Assembly (NCBI GenBank): GCA_028684345.1
Contig: JAQUGB010000008.1
Coordinates: 1-24,013 of the forward strand
DNA: 24,013 bases
Origin: Tepidiphilus sp.
GTDB lineage: Bacteria > Pseudomonadota > Gammaproteobacteria > Burkholderiales > Rhodocyclaceae
Direction: 5' to 3'
Below the pieces are notes generated by a model. The model did no database searches. It was not told where the DNA came from and saw only the letters and a list, made by a program, of their open reading frames with translations. The translations under genes were made by a program, and so were the position numbers. Below are positions 1 through 9,628 of the stretch, one piece after another. Each line of letters starts with the position of its first letter. Position 1 is the first letter of the stretch.

Positions 1-1019
1 TCTACCAGGCGCTGGAGAAGGTCGAGGGCAAGGCCGAGGAGCTCACTTGGGAGCTCTTCCGCGACACGCTCATCGAACAGGCCGAACAAGGGGTGGATTA
101 CTTCACCATCCACGCGGGCGTGCGGCTTGCCCACATCCCGCTCACGGCCGAGCGCCTCACGGGGATCGTCTCGCGCGGCGGCTCGATTTTGGCCAAGTGG
201 TGCCTGGCGCATCACCGGGAGAATTTCCTCTATACGCACTTCGAGGAGATCTGCGAGATCCTGAAAGCCTACGACGTGGCCTTTTCGCTGGGCGACGGCC
301 TGCGCCCCGGCTCGATCTACGACGCGAACGACGCCGCGCAGCTGGCGGAGCTGAAGACGCTGGGCGAGCTTACCCGCATCGCCTGGAAACACGACGTGCA
401 GGTGATGATCGAGGGACCGGGGCACGTGCCCATGCAGCTCATCCGCGAGAACATGGACAAGGAGCTCGAATGGTGCGACGAGGCGCCGTTCTACACCCTC
501 GGGCCGCTCACCACCGACATCGCCCCGGGGTACGACCACATCACCAGCGCCATCGGCGCGGCGCAGATCGGCTGGTACGGCACGGCGATGCTGTGCTACG
601 TCACGCCCAAGGAGCATCTGGGGCTGCCGAACAAGACCGACGTGAAGGAAGGCATCGTCACCTACAAGCTCGCGGCGCACGCGGCCGATCTGGCCAAGGG
701 GCACCCGGGGGCGCAGATCCGCGACAACGCCCTTTCCAAGGCACGCTTCGAGTTCCGCTGGCAAGACCAGTTCAACCTTTCGCTCGACCCGGACAAGGCA
801 CGCGAATTCCACGACGAGACGCTGCCCAAGGAGTCGGCCAAGGTGGCGCATTTCTGCTCGATGTGCGGGCCGAAGTTCTGCTCGATGAAGATCACGCAGG
901 AAGTTCGCCTCTACGCCGAAGAGAAGGCGCTCTCGGAGGAGGCGGCGCTCGCCGCGGGTCTGGAGGAGAAGGCGGACGAATTCGTGCGCGGCGGGGCCGA
1001 GCTCTATCGTCCCGAATAG
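1..1019 (+). CDS. thiC: Phosphomethylpyrimidine synthase ThiC, C-terminal part (5' end outside window)
   Basis: ThiC is a cytoplasmic radical-SAM enzyme that converts 5-aminoimidazole ribotide to the hydroxymethylpyrimidine phosphate half of thiamine. The reading frame is open from base 3, so the start lies upstream; about 338 residues, roughly the C-terminal half of a family member, are present. Family signatures are DYFTIHAGV near base 95, the GPGHVPMQ stretch near 416-440, and the C-terminal CxxCxxxxC cluster motif, with cysteine codons at 855, 864 and 879, which binds the [4Fe-4S] cluster used to cleave SAM. A GTG at 93 is internal, because clear ThiC sequence continues upstream of it. 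The TAG stop at 1017 is followed ten bases later by recQ. Any TPP riboswitch would be upstream of the window and cannot be judged. Confidence 0.97.
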   Translation, partial: YQALEKVEGKAEELTWELFRDTLIEQAEQGVDYFTIHAGVRLAHIPLTAERLTGIVSRGGSILAKWCLAHHRENFLYTHFEEICEILKAYDVAFSLGDGLRPGSIYDANDAAQLAELKTLGELTRIAWKHDVQVMIEGPGHVPMQLIRENMDKELEWCDEAPFYTLGPLTTDIAPGYDHITSAIGAAQIGWYGTAMLCYVTPKEHLGLPNKTDVKEGIVTYKLAAHAADLAKGHPGAQIRDNALSKARFEFRWQDQFNLSLDPDKAREFHDETLPKESAKVAHFCSMCGPKFCSMKITQEVRLYAEEKALSEEAALAAGLEEKADEFVRGGAELYRPE

Positions 1020-1029
1020 CGTCGAGACG

Positions 1030-2961
<1,932 letters not shown>

Positions 2962-3041
2962 CGTTCCTCGAGGCTGCGACGTGGGAGCGCGGGGTCGTGA
3001 TAGGAACGGCCTGCCGTGCGAGGCGCTGCGCGGAAAACGAC

Positions 3042-3269
3042 TTATCGTCGGTATTCCAGGAACGCCTCGAGCGTCAATCCGACGTCGCGCGCAATTTGGC
3101 GCAGCAACAAGGGCGAGATATCCATCCCTGGATGGTACGGCACGGTCGTGCAGCGACCGTCAGGATGCCGAAACTGCTTGTGCGAACCACGCTGACGCAC
3201 TTCGATGAATCCAAGCGCGGTCAAAATGGAGATGACCTCGCGCGGCTTGAGAACGGGCAAGCTTCCCAC
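3042..3269 (-). CDS. hicA: HicA-type mRNA interferase toxin
   Basis: HicA toxins are small proteins with a double-stranded-RNA-binding fold that cleave mRNA and stop translation when free of HicB. This 75-residue protein opens with the family pattern LPVLKPREVI, then ALGF, then the diagnostic RQRGSH (catalytic histidine H30), and ends with a helix containing GLTLEAFLEY. The start is GTG at 3269-3267, three bases after the hicB stop; no in-frame ATG fits the conserved N-terminus. The order is antitoxin first, the reverse of E. coli hicAB but common among short HicB proteins. The pair sits tail-to-tail with recQ, 80 bases away. Base composition is visibly less GC-rich than the flanking genes, which fits acquisition by transfer. 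Confidence 0.93.
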   Translation of the reverse strand: MGSLPVLKPREVISILTALGFIEVRQRGSHKQFRHPDGRCTTVPYHPGMDISPLLLRQIARDVGLTLEAFLEYRR

Positions 3270-3272
3270 GGC

Positions 3273-3482
3273 TCATGCAACGGCGACCTGATGGACGCCG
3301 ATGAACTCGTATTCCATCTTCGGCTCGCCGTCTTCGAGCAGCATGGTAATGACTTCGGCAAGATTGCGGTGCAGCTCATCCAGCGTTCTCCCTTGCGCAT
3401 GCGCGCCAGGAAAACCTGGGACATAACCCACGAAGAGGCCAGTCTGAGGGCAGCGTTCGATGACAGCGTTATAGACTTTCAT
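3273..3482 (-). CDS. hicB: HicB-type antitoxin, short form
   Basis: HicB antitoxins bind and block HicA through an N-terminal partial RNase H-like fold. The 69-residue product begins MKVYNAVIERC and shows the family core GLFVGYVPGFPGAHAQGRTLDELHRNLAEVI, split around the PGFPG turn, with a following helix. I chose ATG at 3482, not the upstream ATG at 3515, because GAGGTG lies just upstream of 3482 and the conserved fold starts there; the longer form would add 11 unrelated residues. No C-terminal ribbon-helix-helix or helix-turn-helix follows, so this copy seems to lack its own DNA-binding module, and how the operon is autoregulated is unclear. It precedes hicA by three bases, so the two are surely co-transcribed and probably translationally coupled. 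Confidence 0.9.
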   Translation of the reverse strand: MKVYNAVIERCPQTGLFVGYVPGFPGAHAQGRTLDELHRNLAEVITMLLEDGEPKMEYEFIGVHQVAVA

Positions 3483-3498
3483 CGCGCACCTCGTTCGG

Positions 3499-3523
3499 TT
3501 ACCGGTAAGGCACATAGATTACC
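3499..3523. promoter_or_regulatory. Candidate operator upstream of hicBA
   Basis: Three half-sites of one pentamer lie just upstream of hicB: TTACC (3499-3503), GGTAA (3504-3508) and TTACC (3519-3523). The first two make the perfect palindrome TTACCGGTAA, 17 bases before the hicB ATG. The second and third form an inverted repeat with a 10-base spacer. This is the location expected for an autoregulatory operator. That it binds a Hic protein is inference; I could not define a convincing -35/-10 pair here. Confidence 0.4.
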
Positions 3524-3585
3524 ATGGGAAAAGGGGCGCCGCTGCGATCGATGTGCATGGAACGCTCCCCGATCGGAAAGATGCG

Positions 3586-4131
3586 TCACCGCCCCGGCGG
3601 CTTCAGCAAGCGGGTGCGCTCGCGCTCCAGGCGCGCAGCGCGACGCTCGAGAAACTCCATCTCCTTCACCTGCCGCCGCTCCACCGCCACGCGCTCGCGC
3701 ACGCGGGCTTTTTCGAAGTCCCGGCGCTGCGCGGGTTTCAGGTCGGCGGGAGGCTCGCGCACCGCCAGCGCCATGCGCTCGTCGGCGTGGCGTGCGCGCA
3801 AGGCATCGCGCTCGCGGGCGAGATCGCGCAGCTCGCTTTCGATCTGGGCGAGCCGCTGCTGGCGCAGGGCGAACGCTTGGGGCGATTCGACTACCGCCTC
3901 GCGCGTTTTTTTCGTCGCCGCCGACGGAGCCGAGGGCGGCGGCGGACGCAGCGTCACCGCCGCGGCGTCGGGGCCGCAGGGGTTCGCCTCGAAGCGGATG
4001 CTGCCGTCAGGGGAGGTACAACGATAGACGAGCGTCTCGCCCGCCGTCACCGCAGGCGCGGCGAGCAGGGCTGCAGGCAGCAGCACGGCGCGGAGGCGAA
4101 AAGCCCGGCAACGGAAAAATGCAGTCGGCAT
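3586..4131 (-). CDS. Exported DUF4124-like protein with C-terminal coiled coil
   Basis: This 181-residue protein begins with a signal peptide (basic start, then an Ala/Leu-rich core to about residue 30, AVTAG). A short DUF4124-like module follows: VYRCTSPDGSIRFEANPC, with C38 and C52 likely to form a disulfide in the periplasm. DUF4124 modules are common in exported proteins of Beta- and Gammaproteobacteria and have no settled function. From about residue 85 to the end the sequence is dense in Arg, Glu, Ala and Leu with heptad-like spacing, so a long charged coiled coil is likely. The ATG at 4131 has AGAGG upstream and follows a good sigma70 promoter. The family call rests on pattern recognition, and no function can be assigned. 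Confidence 0.8.
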   Translation of the reverse strand: MPTAFFRCRAFRLRAVLLPAALLAAPAVTAGETLVYRCTSPDGSIRFEANPCGPDAAAVTLRPPPPSAPSAATKKTREAVVESPQAFALRQQRLAQIESELRDLARERDALRARHADERMALAVREPPADLKPAQRRDFEKARVRERVAVERRQVKEMEFLERRAARLERERTRLLKPPGR

Positions 4132-4161
4132 GGACGGACGCCTCTACCTGAATATCGAGGC

Positions 4162-4190
4162 AGTATATCCGGAATCGCTGTCCCGCTCAA
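4162..4190 (-). promoter_or_regulatory. Sigma70-type promoter for the DUF4124-like gene
   Basis: On the minus strand TTGAGC (4190-4185) and TATACT (4167-4162) are separated by exactly 17 bases, matching the sigma70 consensus at four and five of six positions. Transcription would start near 4155, leaving a short leader with an AGAGG ribosome binding site before the ATG at 4131. It lies in the 103-base gap below the carbonic-anhydrase-like gene, so the DUF4124-like gene need not depend on read-through. Confidence 0.65.
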
Positions 4191-4234
4191 AGCCGCCGAC
4201 CTGCCGCCACAGCCTTCCGCCCCGTGCGGCGGGC

Positions 4235-5701
4235 TCAGCGCACGATGCCGAAGACGGGCCGATCGTGACGCGGCTGTAGCGGGCGGCTGGTGCGCGGCCC
4301 TTGCGTGAGCGGGGCGATCTCGGCGGGGATGGCCTCGAGCGGTTCGCGAAAGACGATCCAGCGCACGTCTTCACGGCACGGCGGCCAAGGCTCGGAGCCC
4401 TCGTAGGTGAAGTAAGAGACGTCGACCGGCTCGAGCGTGCGCAGGTCGAGCGGCAATTCGCGCGGCGCGGCGCTGCCCTGCCCCGCCCAGTCCGCCAGTG
4501 CGGCGAGCAGCGGATGGGTGCGCTCGGCGGCGACCACGCGCAGCGCCACGAAGAGCCGGGAGCCGTCTTCCGCCCGATGTTGCAGAACCACTTCCCCCAA
4601 AGCGACCCGCATCCCGAGCCGGTGCGCTCCGGGGTGATGCCAGCTGATCCGCTCCAGCCGATACCACGTTCCTTGCCACCCCAGGCGCTGTTCCCGCGTC
4701 GGCTCGAGCAGCAAGCCTGTCTTGTCCTGCTTCAGGACGACGCGGCTGGGTTGGTAGCGGAAGAAAGGGGGCGGAATATCGGCCGGCGTGGCGCCTTCGA
4801 GCGCGATGGGGGATTGACGCTTGCCCTCGCGGCACAGGCGCCAGTCGGGCGAGAGGAGGTGCCAGCGGGCGGGACCGGCCGGGCCGTCGGCGTAGGTCCA
4901 TTTCTCCGGCATGGGCCGCCGCGCGGCGCGGGCCGACGCGACCCTGCGCGGCGGAGGCGGAGTCGTGGCGGCTCGGCTCGGCGCTGGAGCGGGGGTGACC
5001 ACCGGCGGGGACAGCAGCCCCGGCGGCGGACGTGAAGGGGTCGGAGGAGGTGCCGGTGGGGATGCCGCCGGGGGCGTAGTAGGCCGCGGCTGCTGCGGCA
5101 TCGGAGTGTCCCCGGGTGGCGAGGGAAGCGGCAAACCGGCGATTTCGGGCGGGAGAGACTTCGGATCCACGAGGTCCACCCCGAGGGGCAAGACCGGAGG
5201 CGCGGCGACAGACGGCTTGGTCCCGTTTCCTTCCATGGCGCTACCGGCCGAGGCGAGGACCTCTTGGGCAATGCGTTGCAAGGCTTCCGCCGAAGGGGGG
5301 CTACAGACCGCCATCCACAGGCGCTCATCGACCGTACCGGGCAAGACCGGCGCCGGTTGCGGCGAGTCGATCGTCTCTTCGGCCACGGGAAGATCGTTCG
5401 CGTCGAGATACACCCGCTTCACCGTGGTGTAGGTACGGCGCTGGCAGTCGAAGCGGTTGAGCGCCTTCACCGCCGCATAACCCCGCCGTCGGGATTCTTC
5501 CGGGCTGAACGTCACCCGCCCCCAGACGACTTTGACCCCGCCCTCGGCGGGGATGAGCGTATCCGGATCGATCTGCACCAGGCGGTCGCGGTCACGGGCC
5601 ACGGTCTGCCATTCGGCTCGCGCCACCGTGCCAAGCGCACCCAGCACGAGCAGCACGAGCAGACGTCTCCACCATCGTATCGTCATGATTCCGCGTCCCA
5701 T
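4235..5701 (-). CDS. Exported adhesin-E-like protein fused to a degenerate alpha-carbonic-anhydrase domain
   Basis: The 488-residue protein has a signal peptide (cleavage after TVARA, about residue 29). An Adhesin_E-like domain (about 30-133) has WQTVARD, VWGRV, paired C86/C133 and PGTVDE. A Pro-rich linker (about 160-265) leads to a C-terminal domain with the alpha-carbonic-anhydrase frame: WTYADGPAGPARW, GKRQSPIAL, Y-EGS--PPC, and DVRWIVFREP; C290 and C441 match the usual disulfide. In the zinc region the canonical HFH reads S353-W-H355, and the third ligand position is V372, so two of three zinc histidines are lost. The TTPPC motif reads PWPPC. A catalytic role is therefore unlikely; a binding or structural role in the periplasm is inference. 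ATG at 5686 is an alternative start that still keeps the signal peptide. Confidence 0.82.
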   Translation of the reverse strand: MGRGIMTIRWWRRLLVLLVLGALGTVARAEWQTVARDRDRLVQIDPDTLIPAEGGVKVVWGRVTFSPEESRRRGYAAVKALNRFDCQRRTYTTVKRVYLDANDLPVAEETIDSPQPAPVLPGTVDERLWMAVCSPPSAEALQRIAQEVLASAGSAMEGNGTKPSVAAPPVLPLGVDLVDPKSLPPEIAGLPLPSPPGDTPMPQQPRPTTPPAASPPAPPPTPSRPPPGLLSPPVVTPAPAPSRAATTPPPPRRVASARAARRPMPEKWTYADGPAGPARWHLLSPDWRLCREGKRQSPIALEGATPADIPPPFFRYQPSRVVLKQDKTGLLLEPTREQRLGWQGTWYRLERISWHHPGAHRLGMRVALGEVVLQHRAEDGSRLFVALRVVAAERTHPLLAALADWAGQGSAAPRELPLDLRTLEPVDVSYFTYEGSEPWPPCREDVRWIVFREPLEAIPAEIAPLTQGPRTSRPLQPRHDRPVFGIVR

Positions 5702-5843
5702 GATGACCCGCTCCGCCGCGCCCAGCCGCTCTCGATACGTTCGTTATCGGCAGTAGCGAAAAAAACTTGAGCCCCGGAAGGCGGCGGCACCGACGTGGAT
5801 TTCGGGTAAACTGCACTGGATTCCGCCCTACGATGTCATTTCC
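5702..5843. other. Divergent intergenic region
   Basis: These 142 bases separate the reverse carbonic-anhydrase-like gene from the forward RNase gene and must hold both promoters. A TAAACT near 5815-5820 is a possible forward -10 element, but no matching -35 is convincing. A run of seven A residues lies near 5759-5765. I see no structured RNA or terminator. Confidence 0.4.
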
Positions 5844-7763
5844 ATGTTCGTCCTTTTCGAAGACGCCGGCGCATTCAAGGCCGGCACGGTCGTTTCCGAG
5901 CAAGAAACCACGCTGCACGTCGAGCCCCCCTCCGGGCGGCGTCTCAAGGTCAAGCGTAACGCGGTTTTGCTACGCTTCGACGAGCCGCCGCCCCAGGTCT
6001 TGCTCGACGAAGCGCAGGCACGGGCCGAAGCGCTGGACGTCGATTTCCTGTGGGAAGTCTGCGGGGAGGACGAGTTCTCCTTCCTCGACTTTGCGCGCGA
6101 ATACCATGGCGCCGAGCCCTCCGCGGTCGACGCGGCCGCGCTGCTGCTGCGGCTGCACGCCGCTCCGATCTACTTTCACCGCAAGGGCAAGGGGCGGTTC
6201 CAGAAGGCTCCGCCCGAGATCCTGCAGGCGGCGCTCGCCGGCCTGGAAAAGAAACGCAAGCGCCAGGAGGCGATCGAACGCATGCGCGACGAGCTCCTGG
6301 CCGGGCAGCTGCCCGAAGAGATCGCCGCCGCATTGCCGCAGATCCTCTACCGGCCCGATCGCAACCGCCCAGAGACCCAGGCGCTGGAAGCCGCCAGCGT
6401 CGCCCTGCGCTGTTCGACCGCCCAGTTGCTGCTTTCCGTGGGCGCGATCGCCTCGACCCACGACTACCACTTCGGCCGCTTCGTGTTCGAGTCCTTTCCC
6501 GACGGACTCGATTTCCCCGAGCATGCCGCGCCGGCCTTGCCGGAAGATTTGCCCACGGCCGACGTCGAGGCGTTCTCCATCGACGATCTGTCCACCACCG
6601 AGATCGACGACGCATTCTCGGTTTCTCCCCGCCCCGGCGGCGGCTGGCGCATCGGCGTGCACATCGCTGCCCCCGCCCTGGGAATCTCCCCGGGGGATAC
6701 GATCGATGCCATCGCCCGCAACCGCATGTCCACGGTCTATATGCCGGGGCGCAAGATCACCATGCTCCCGCCGGCGGTGGTGGAACGCTTCACCCTCGCC
6801 GAGGGGCACACTCCGCCGGCGTTGTCGCTCTATCTGGACGTAGACGCCTCGCTCGCCATCCAGGGCATGGAGACGCAGCTCGAACGGGTGCCCATCGCCG
6901 CCAATCTGCGCCTGCATGCGCTCGAGCCCTTCTTCAACGAGGAAACCCTGCAGGAAGCCTTGCCCGAGGATCTGCCCTGGCGAACCCAGCTGAAACTGCT
7001 CTGGGAGCTGGCCACGGTGCTGGAAGCCGGGCGCGGCAAGGCATCCGTGGCGCAGAACCAGATGGATTACATCTTCCATGTCGACTGGGCAGTGACGACC
7101 GAAGACGGGCCGGGCTGGGTAACGATCACGCCGCGGCCGCGAGGGGCACCCATCGACAAACTGGTGAGCGAATTCGCCATCCTCACCAACCAGACCTGGG
7201 GCCGGCGGCTGGCCGAGCACGATCTGCCCGGCATCTATCGGGTCCAGCCTGCCGGCGGCAAGGTGCGCATGGCACTGGCCGCCGAAAGCCATGAGGGACT
7301 GGGCGTCGATTGCTACGCATGGTCGAGCTCCCCCTTGCGCCGTTACGTCGATCTGGTGAACCAGATGCAACTGATCGCTACGGTTCGCGGCACCCCAGCG
7401 CCCTTCCCCGAGCGCGGCCCCGAGCTTCTCTCGATCGTGCGCCAGTTCGAGGCGGCCTATCTCTCTTACCAGGAGTTCCAGCGCCACATGGAGCGCTACT
7501 GGTGCCTGCGCTGGCTACGGCAGCACCGCATCGCGCGGCTCTGCGCCACGGTGCTGCGCGACGATCTCGTACGCTGTGAGCGCCTGCCGCTGATCGTGAA
7601 AGTTCCTTCCCTCCCTCCGCTCGACTCCGGTTGCAGGGTGGAACTGGAAGTGGAAAGCACCGAACTCATCGACCTGGAACTCAAACTGCGATTCCGGCGT
7701 CTCATCGGACCAGGTGAGGCGACCGAAGCCGCGCCCGACGAATCCACCACCACGGTGCAATGA
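5844..7763 (+). CDS. RNB-domain 3'-5' exoribonuclease (RNase II family)
   Basis: RNB enzymes degrade single-stranded RNA processively from the 3' end in the cytoplasm. The 639-residue length is close to RNase II (about 644) and well short of RNase R. The catalytic signature reads FSIDDLSTTEIDDAF: D247, E253, D255 and D256 fill the four acidic metal-binding positions, with Glu in place of the second Asp of E. coli RNase II, a form seen in many homologues. The second signature SSSPLRRYVDL contains the conserved arginine pair R499/R500. The N-terminal about 90 residues look like a small beta-barrel RNA-binding region; a clear C-terminal S1 domain is not obvious. The stop overlaps the next gene's ATG (ATGA at 7760), indicating an operon with the tonB-like gene and aroE. 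It might be annotated rnb or vacB. Confidence 0.9.
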   Translation: MFVLFEDAGAFKAGTVVSEQETTLHVEPPSGRRLKVKRNAVLLRFDEPPPQVLLDEAQARAEALDVDFLWEVCGEDEFSFLDFAREYHGAEPSAVDAAALLLRLHAAPIYFHRKGKGRFQKAPPEILQAALAGLEKKRKRQEAIERMRDELLAGQLPEEIAAALPQILYRPDRNRPETQALEAASVALRCSTAQLLLSVGAIASTHDYHFGRFVFESFPDGLDFPEHAAPALPEDLPTADVEAFSIDDLSTTEIDDAFSVSPRPGGGWRIGVHIAAPALGISPGDTIDAIARNRMSTVYMPGRKITMLPPAVVERFTLAEGHTPPALSLYLDVDASLAIQGMETQLERVPIAANLRLHALEPFFNEETLQEALPEDLPWRTQLKLLWELATVLEAGRGKASVAQNQMDYIFHVDWAVTTEDGPGWVTITPRPRGAPIDKLVSEFAILTNQTWGRRLAEHDLPGIYRVQPAGGKVRMALAAESHEGLGVDCYAWSSSPLRRYVDLVNQMQLIATVRGTPAPFPERGPELLSIVRQFEAAYLSYQEFQRHMERYWCLRWLRQHRIARLCATVLRDDLVRCERLPLIVKVPSLPPLDSGCRVELEVESTELIDLELKLRFRRLIGPGEATEAAPDESTTTVQ

Positions 7764-8653
7764 ACGCGTCTTTCCTGCCCTCCTTTGCAGCTCCTGCGCT
7801 GCCACGGCTATGGCGCCGGGTCCGGCACTGGCCCCTCGCCTGGGCCATGCTCCTCTCCGTGAGCCTGCACCTCGTGCTGCTCGCCCTCGAATTCACGCCT
7901 CCCGAACCCTCCGCGTCGACCAAACGAGACGAAGGTCTGGAGATCGTGCTCGTCAATGCACGAAACCGCGAAACACCAACGGATGCCAAGGTCCTCGGAC
8001 AGTCTTCCCTGATCGGCGGAGGAAGCGAACGAAACGCTCCCACGCCGACCACGACCGAAAAACCGCGCGAGCGCGAACTTCCCACGGAAAGCCCCGTCGA
8101 GACGCGCGCCCGTCACAATGAGAAGCCCTCCCCGGCGAAACCCACGCTCAGCCGCCGCAACGGCGAAACAGCGGCGTCCGATTCCCCGCAGACTCGGCCC
8201 GGCACTCCGGCCCCGAGCGGACTGGACCTGCTCGATCAGACGGCGAGCATCGCCCGCCTGCACGCGGCACTCGACGAAAAGAACCAGCCCCTGAGCGGAC
8301 CGCGCAGGCGCTTTTTCGGGGCCAACGTGAAGGAATACCGTTTCGCCCGCTACATCGAAGACTGGCGGCTGAAAGTCGAGCGCATCGGCACGCTCAACTA
8401 CCCCGAGGAAGCCCGAGGCAAGCTCTACGGTAGCCTGCTCATGTCGGTGGCGATCGGTGCCGACGGCGAGCTGCTCGAGGCACGCATCGAACGCTCCTCT
8501 GGCCATCCGGTGCTCGACCAGGCGGCGCTGCGCATCGTGCGGCTCGGTGCCCCTTATGCGCCCTTCCCGCCAGAGATCCGTGCCGACACCGACGTGATCG
8601 TCATCAAGCGCACCTGGACCTTCACCCGTGAATCGCGCCTGCAAGGGAACTAA
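7760..8653 (+). CDS. TonB-family energy transducer-like protein
   Basis: TonB proteins link the inner-membrane proton-motive force to outer-membrane transporters. This 297-residue protein has a short cytoplasmic start, one membrane helix at about residues 26-46 that contains the typical SLHLVLL, a long polar Pro/Thr/Arg/Glu-rich periplasmic spacer (about 50-165), and a C-terminal TonB domain (about 205-297) with YPEEARGK, GADGELLEARIERSSGHPVLDQAALRIV (split here by motif) and a final WTF strand. The ATG overlaps the stop of the RNase gene and aroE follows after three bases. No exbB or exbD is present in the window, so its partners are elsewhere, or it may serve cell-envelope functions instead of iron uptake. 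Such tonB-like genes next to aroE are familiar in Betaproteobacteria (from memory). Confidence 0.88.
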   Translation: MNASFLPSFAAPALPRLWRRVRHWPLAWAMLLSVSLHLVLLALEFTPPEPSASTKRDEGLEIVLVNARNRETPTDAKVLGQSSLIGGGSERNAPTPTTTEKPRERELPTESPVETRARHNEKPSPAKPTLSRRNGETAASDSPQTRPGTPAPSGLDLLDQTASIARLHAALDEKNQPLSGPRRRFFGANVKEYRFARYIEDWRLKVERIGTLNYPEEARGKLYGSLLMSVAIGADGELLEARIERSSGHPVLDQAALRIVRLGAPYAPFPPEIRADTDVIVIKRTWTFTRESRLQGN

Positions 8654-8656
8654 ACC

Positions 8657-9490
8657 ATGACCGATCGTTACGCCGTTTTCGGCCATCCCGTGGCGCACAG
8701 TAAATCTCCCTTCATCCATCACGCTTTTGCCGAGCAAACGGGGCAAGACCTGCGCTACGAGGCGATCGACCCCGGCGCCGAGGGTTTCGCCGCGGCCGCG
8801 CGGCGATTCTTTGCCGAGGGCGGGAAAGGCGCCAACGTGACGCTGCCCTTCAAAGAGCAGGCGCTCGCGCTCGCCGACGAGGCGCTGCCGCGCGCGCGCG
8901 AGGCCGGAGCCGCCAACACGCTCATCGCGCGCGAGGGGCGACTTCTGGCCGACAACACCGACGGGGTGGGCTTGGTGCGCGATGTGACGCAGCGCCACGA
9001 CGTACCGCTCGCCGGTGCCGAAGTGCTCCTCCTGGGCGCTGGCGGGGCCGCGCGCGGCGTGCTGGGGCCGCTGCTGCGCGAACGGCCGCAGCGCCTGGTG
9101 CTTGCCAACCGCACCCCCGCCCGCGCCGAGGCGCTCGCCGAGGCGTTCGCGGCGCTCGCCGACGAAACGGAAGTGAAGCTGGACGTGCAGACCTGGGAGG
9201 CGTTGCGCCCACCCTTCACGCTGCTGATCAACGCCACGAGCGCGAGCCTGGCCGGCGAGCTGCCGCCGCTGCCGCCGGAGCTCTTCGCCGCGCGGCCCTT
9301 CGTCTACGACATGATGTACGGCGCCGCGCCCACCCCGTTCCTGCGCGAGGCGGCGCGCCACGGTGCGCGCACCGCCGACGGGCTGGGGATGCTGGTGGAG
9401 CAAGCCGCCGAGAGCTTCTTCCTCTGGCGCGGCGTGCGCCCGGACGCGCAGGCGGTGTATGAACGCCTGCGCGCCGCGCTCGCGGGCTGA
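8657..9490 (+). CDS. aroE: Shikimate dehydrogenase AroE
   Basis: AroE reduces 3-dehydroshikimate to shikimate with NADPH, the fourth step of the shikimate pathway, in the cytoplasm. The 277-residue length is standard. The shikimate-binding SKSP motif is at S15-P18, followed by catalytic K66 in LPFKE and D102 in NTDGVG. The Rossmann nucleotide-binding loop GAGGAARG and the NADP-selective NRTPAR follow, and the C-terminal MMYGAAPTPFL is present. A ribosome binding site AAGGGA lies just before the ATG, inside the end of the upstream tonB-like gene. It ends the forward cluster that starts at 5844 and runs tail-to-tail with hemL. The mtgA gene that I would expect next in related genomes is absent. 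Confidence 0.97.
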   Translation: MTDRYAVFGHPVAHSKSPFIHHAFAEQTGQDLRYEAIDPGAEGFAAAARRFFAEGGKGANVTLPFKEQALALADEALPRAREAGAANTLIAREGRLLADNTDGVGLVRDVTQRHDVPLAGAEVLLLGAGGAARGVLGPLLRERPQRLVLANRTPARAEALAEAFAALADETEVKLDVQTWEALRPPFTLLINATSASLAGELPPLPPELFAARPFVYDMMYGAAPTPFLREAARHGARTADGLGMLVEQAAESFFLWRGVRPDAQAVYERLRAALAG

Positions 9491-9628
9491 GGATCAGAGG
9501 GGACAGCTCGAAGAACCGTCGCGAGCGGCGGCGGGGCAAGGCGCCCGGAGCGCAGGATGCGAGACATATCACCCAGATAGGCGAGCATCCGAGCACCGCG
9601 CAACGCCGCCATGCGGCCGCGCAGCAGG
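9491..9628. other. Structured convergent intergenic region between aroE and hemL
   Basis: These 138 bases lie between the stop codons of aroE and hemL. GGATGC (9555-9560) and GCATCC (9585-9590) form an inverted repeat around 24 bases, and GCCGC-CAT-GCGGC (9605-9617) is a small perfect hairpin. Neither is followed by a T tract in either direction, so neither is a standard intrinsic terminator, though both could act at the 3' ends of the convergent transcripts. Minus-strand translation past hemL stays open for a while, but this has no start or recognisable product. A dispersed extragenic repeat is possible. Confidence 0.45.

Noticed and set aside
3006..3017. Small palindrome ACGGCCTGCCGT between recQ and hicA
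   Set aside because: A four-pair stem with a four-base loop and no T run is not convincing as a terminator for either gene.
4199..4234. Possible terminator after the carbonic-anhydrase-like gene (CCGCC/GGCGG stem)
   Set aside because: Five base pairs and no T tract; too weak to call an intrinsic terminator.
5059..5225. Pro-rich coding segment in the carbonic-anhydrase-like gene as a repeat element
   Set aside because: It encodes a normal low-complexity linker; no regular repeat unit could be defined.
5970..7487. Long reverse open frame over the RNase gene
   Set aside because: Shadow of the forward RNB coding frame; no start signals, domain or codon pattern of its own.
7808..9403. Reverse open frame spanning the tonB-like gene and aroE
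   Set aside because: It crosses the junction of two solid forward genes and its product is unlike any known family.
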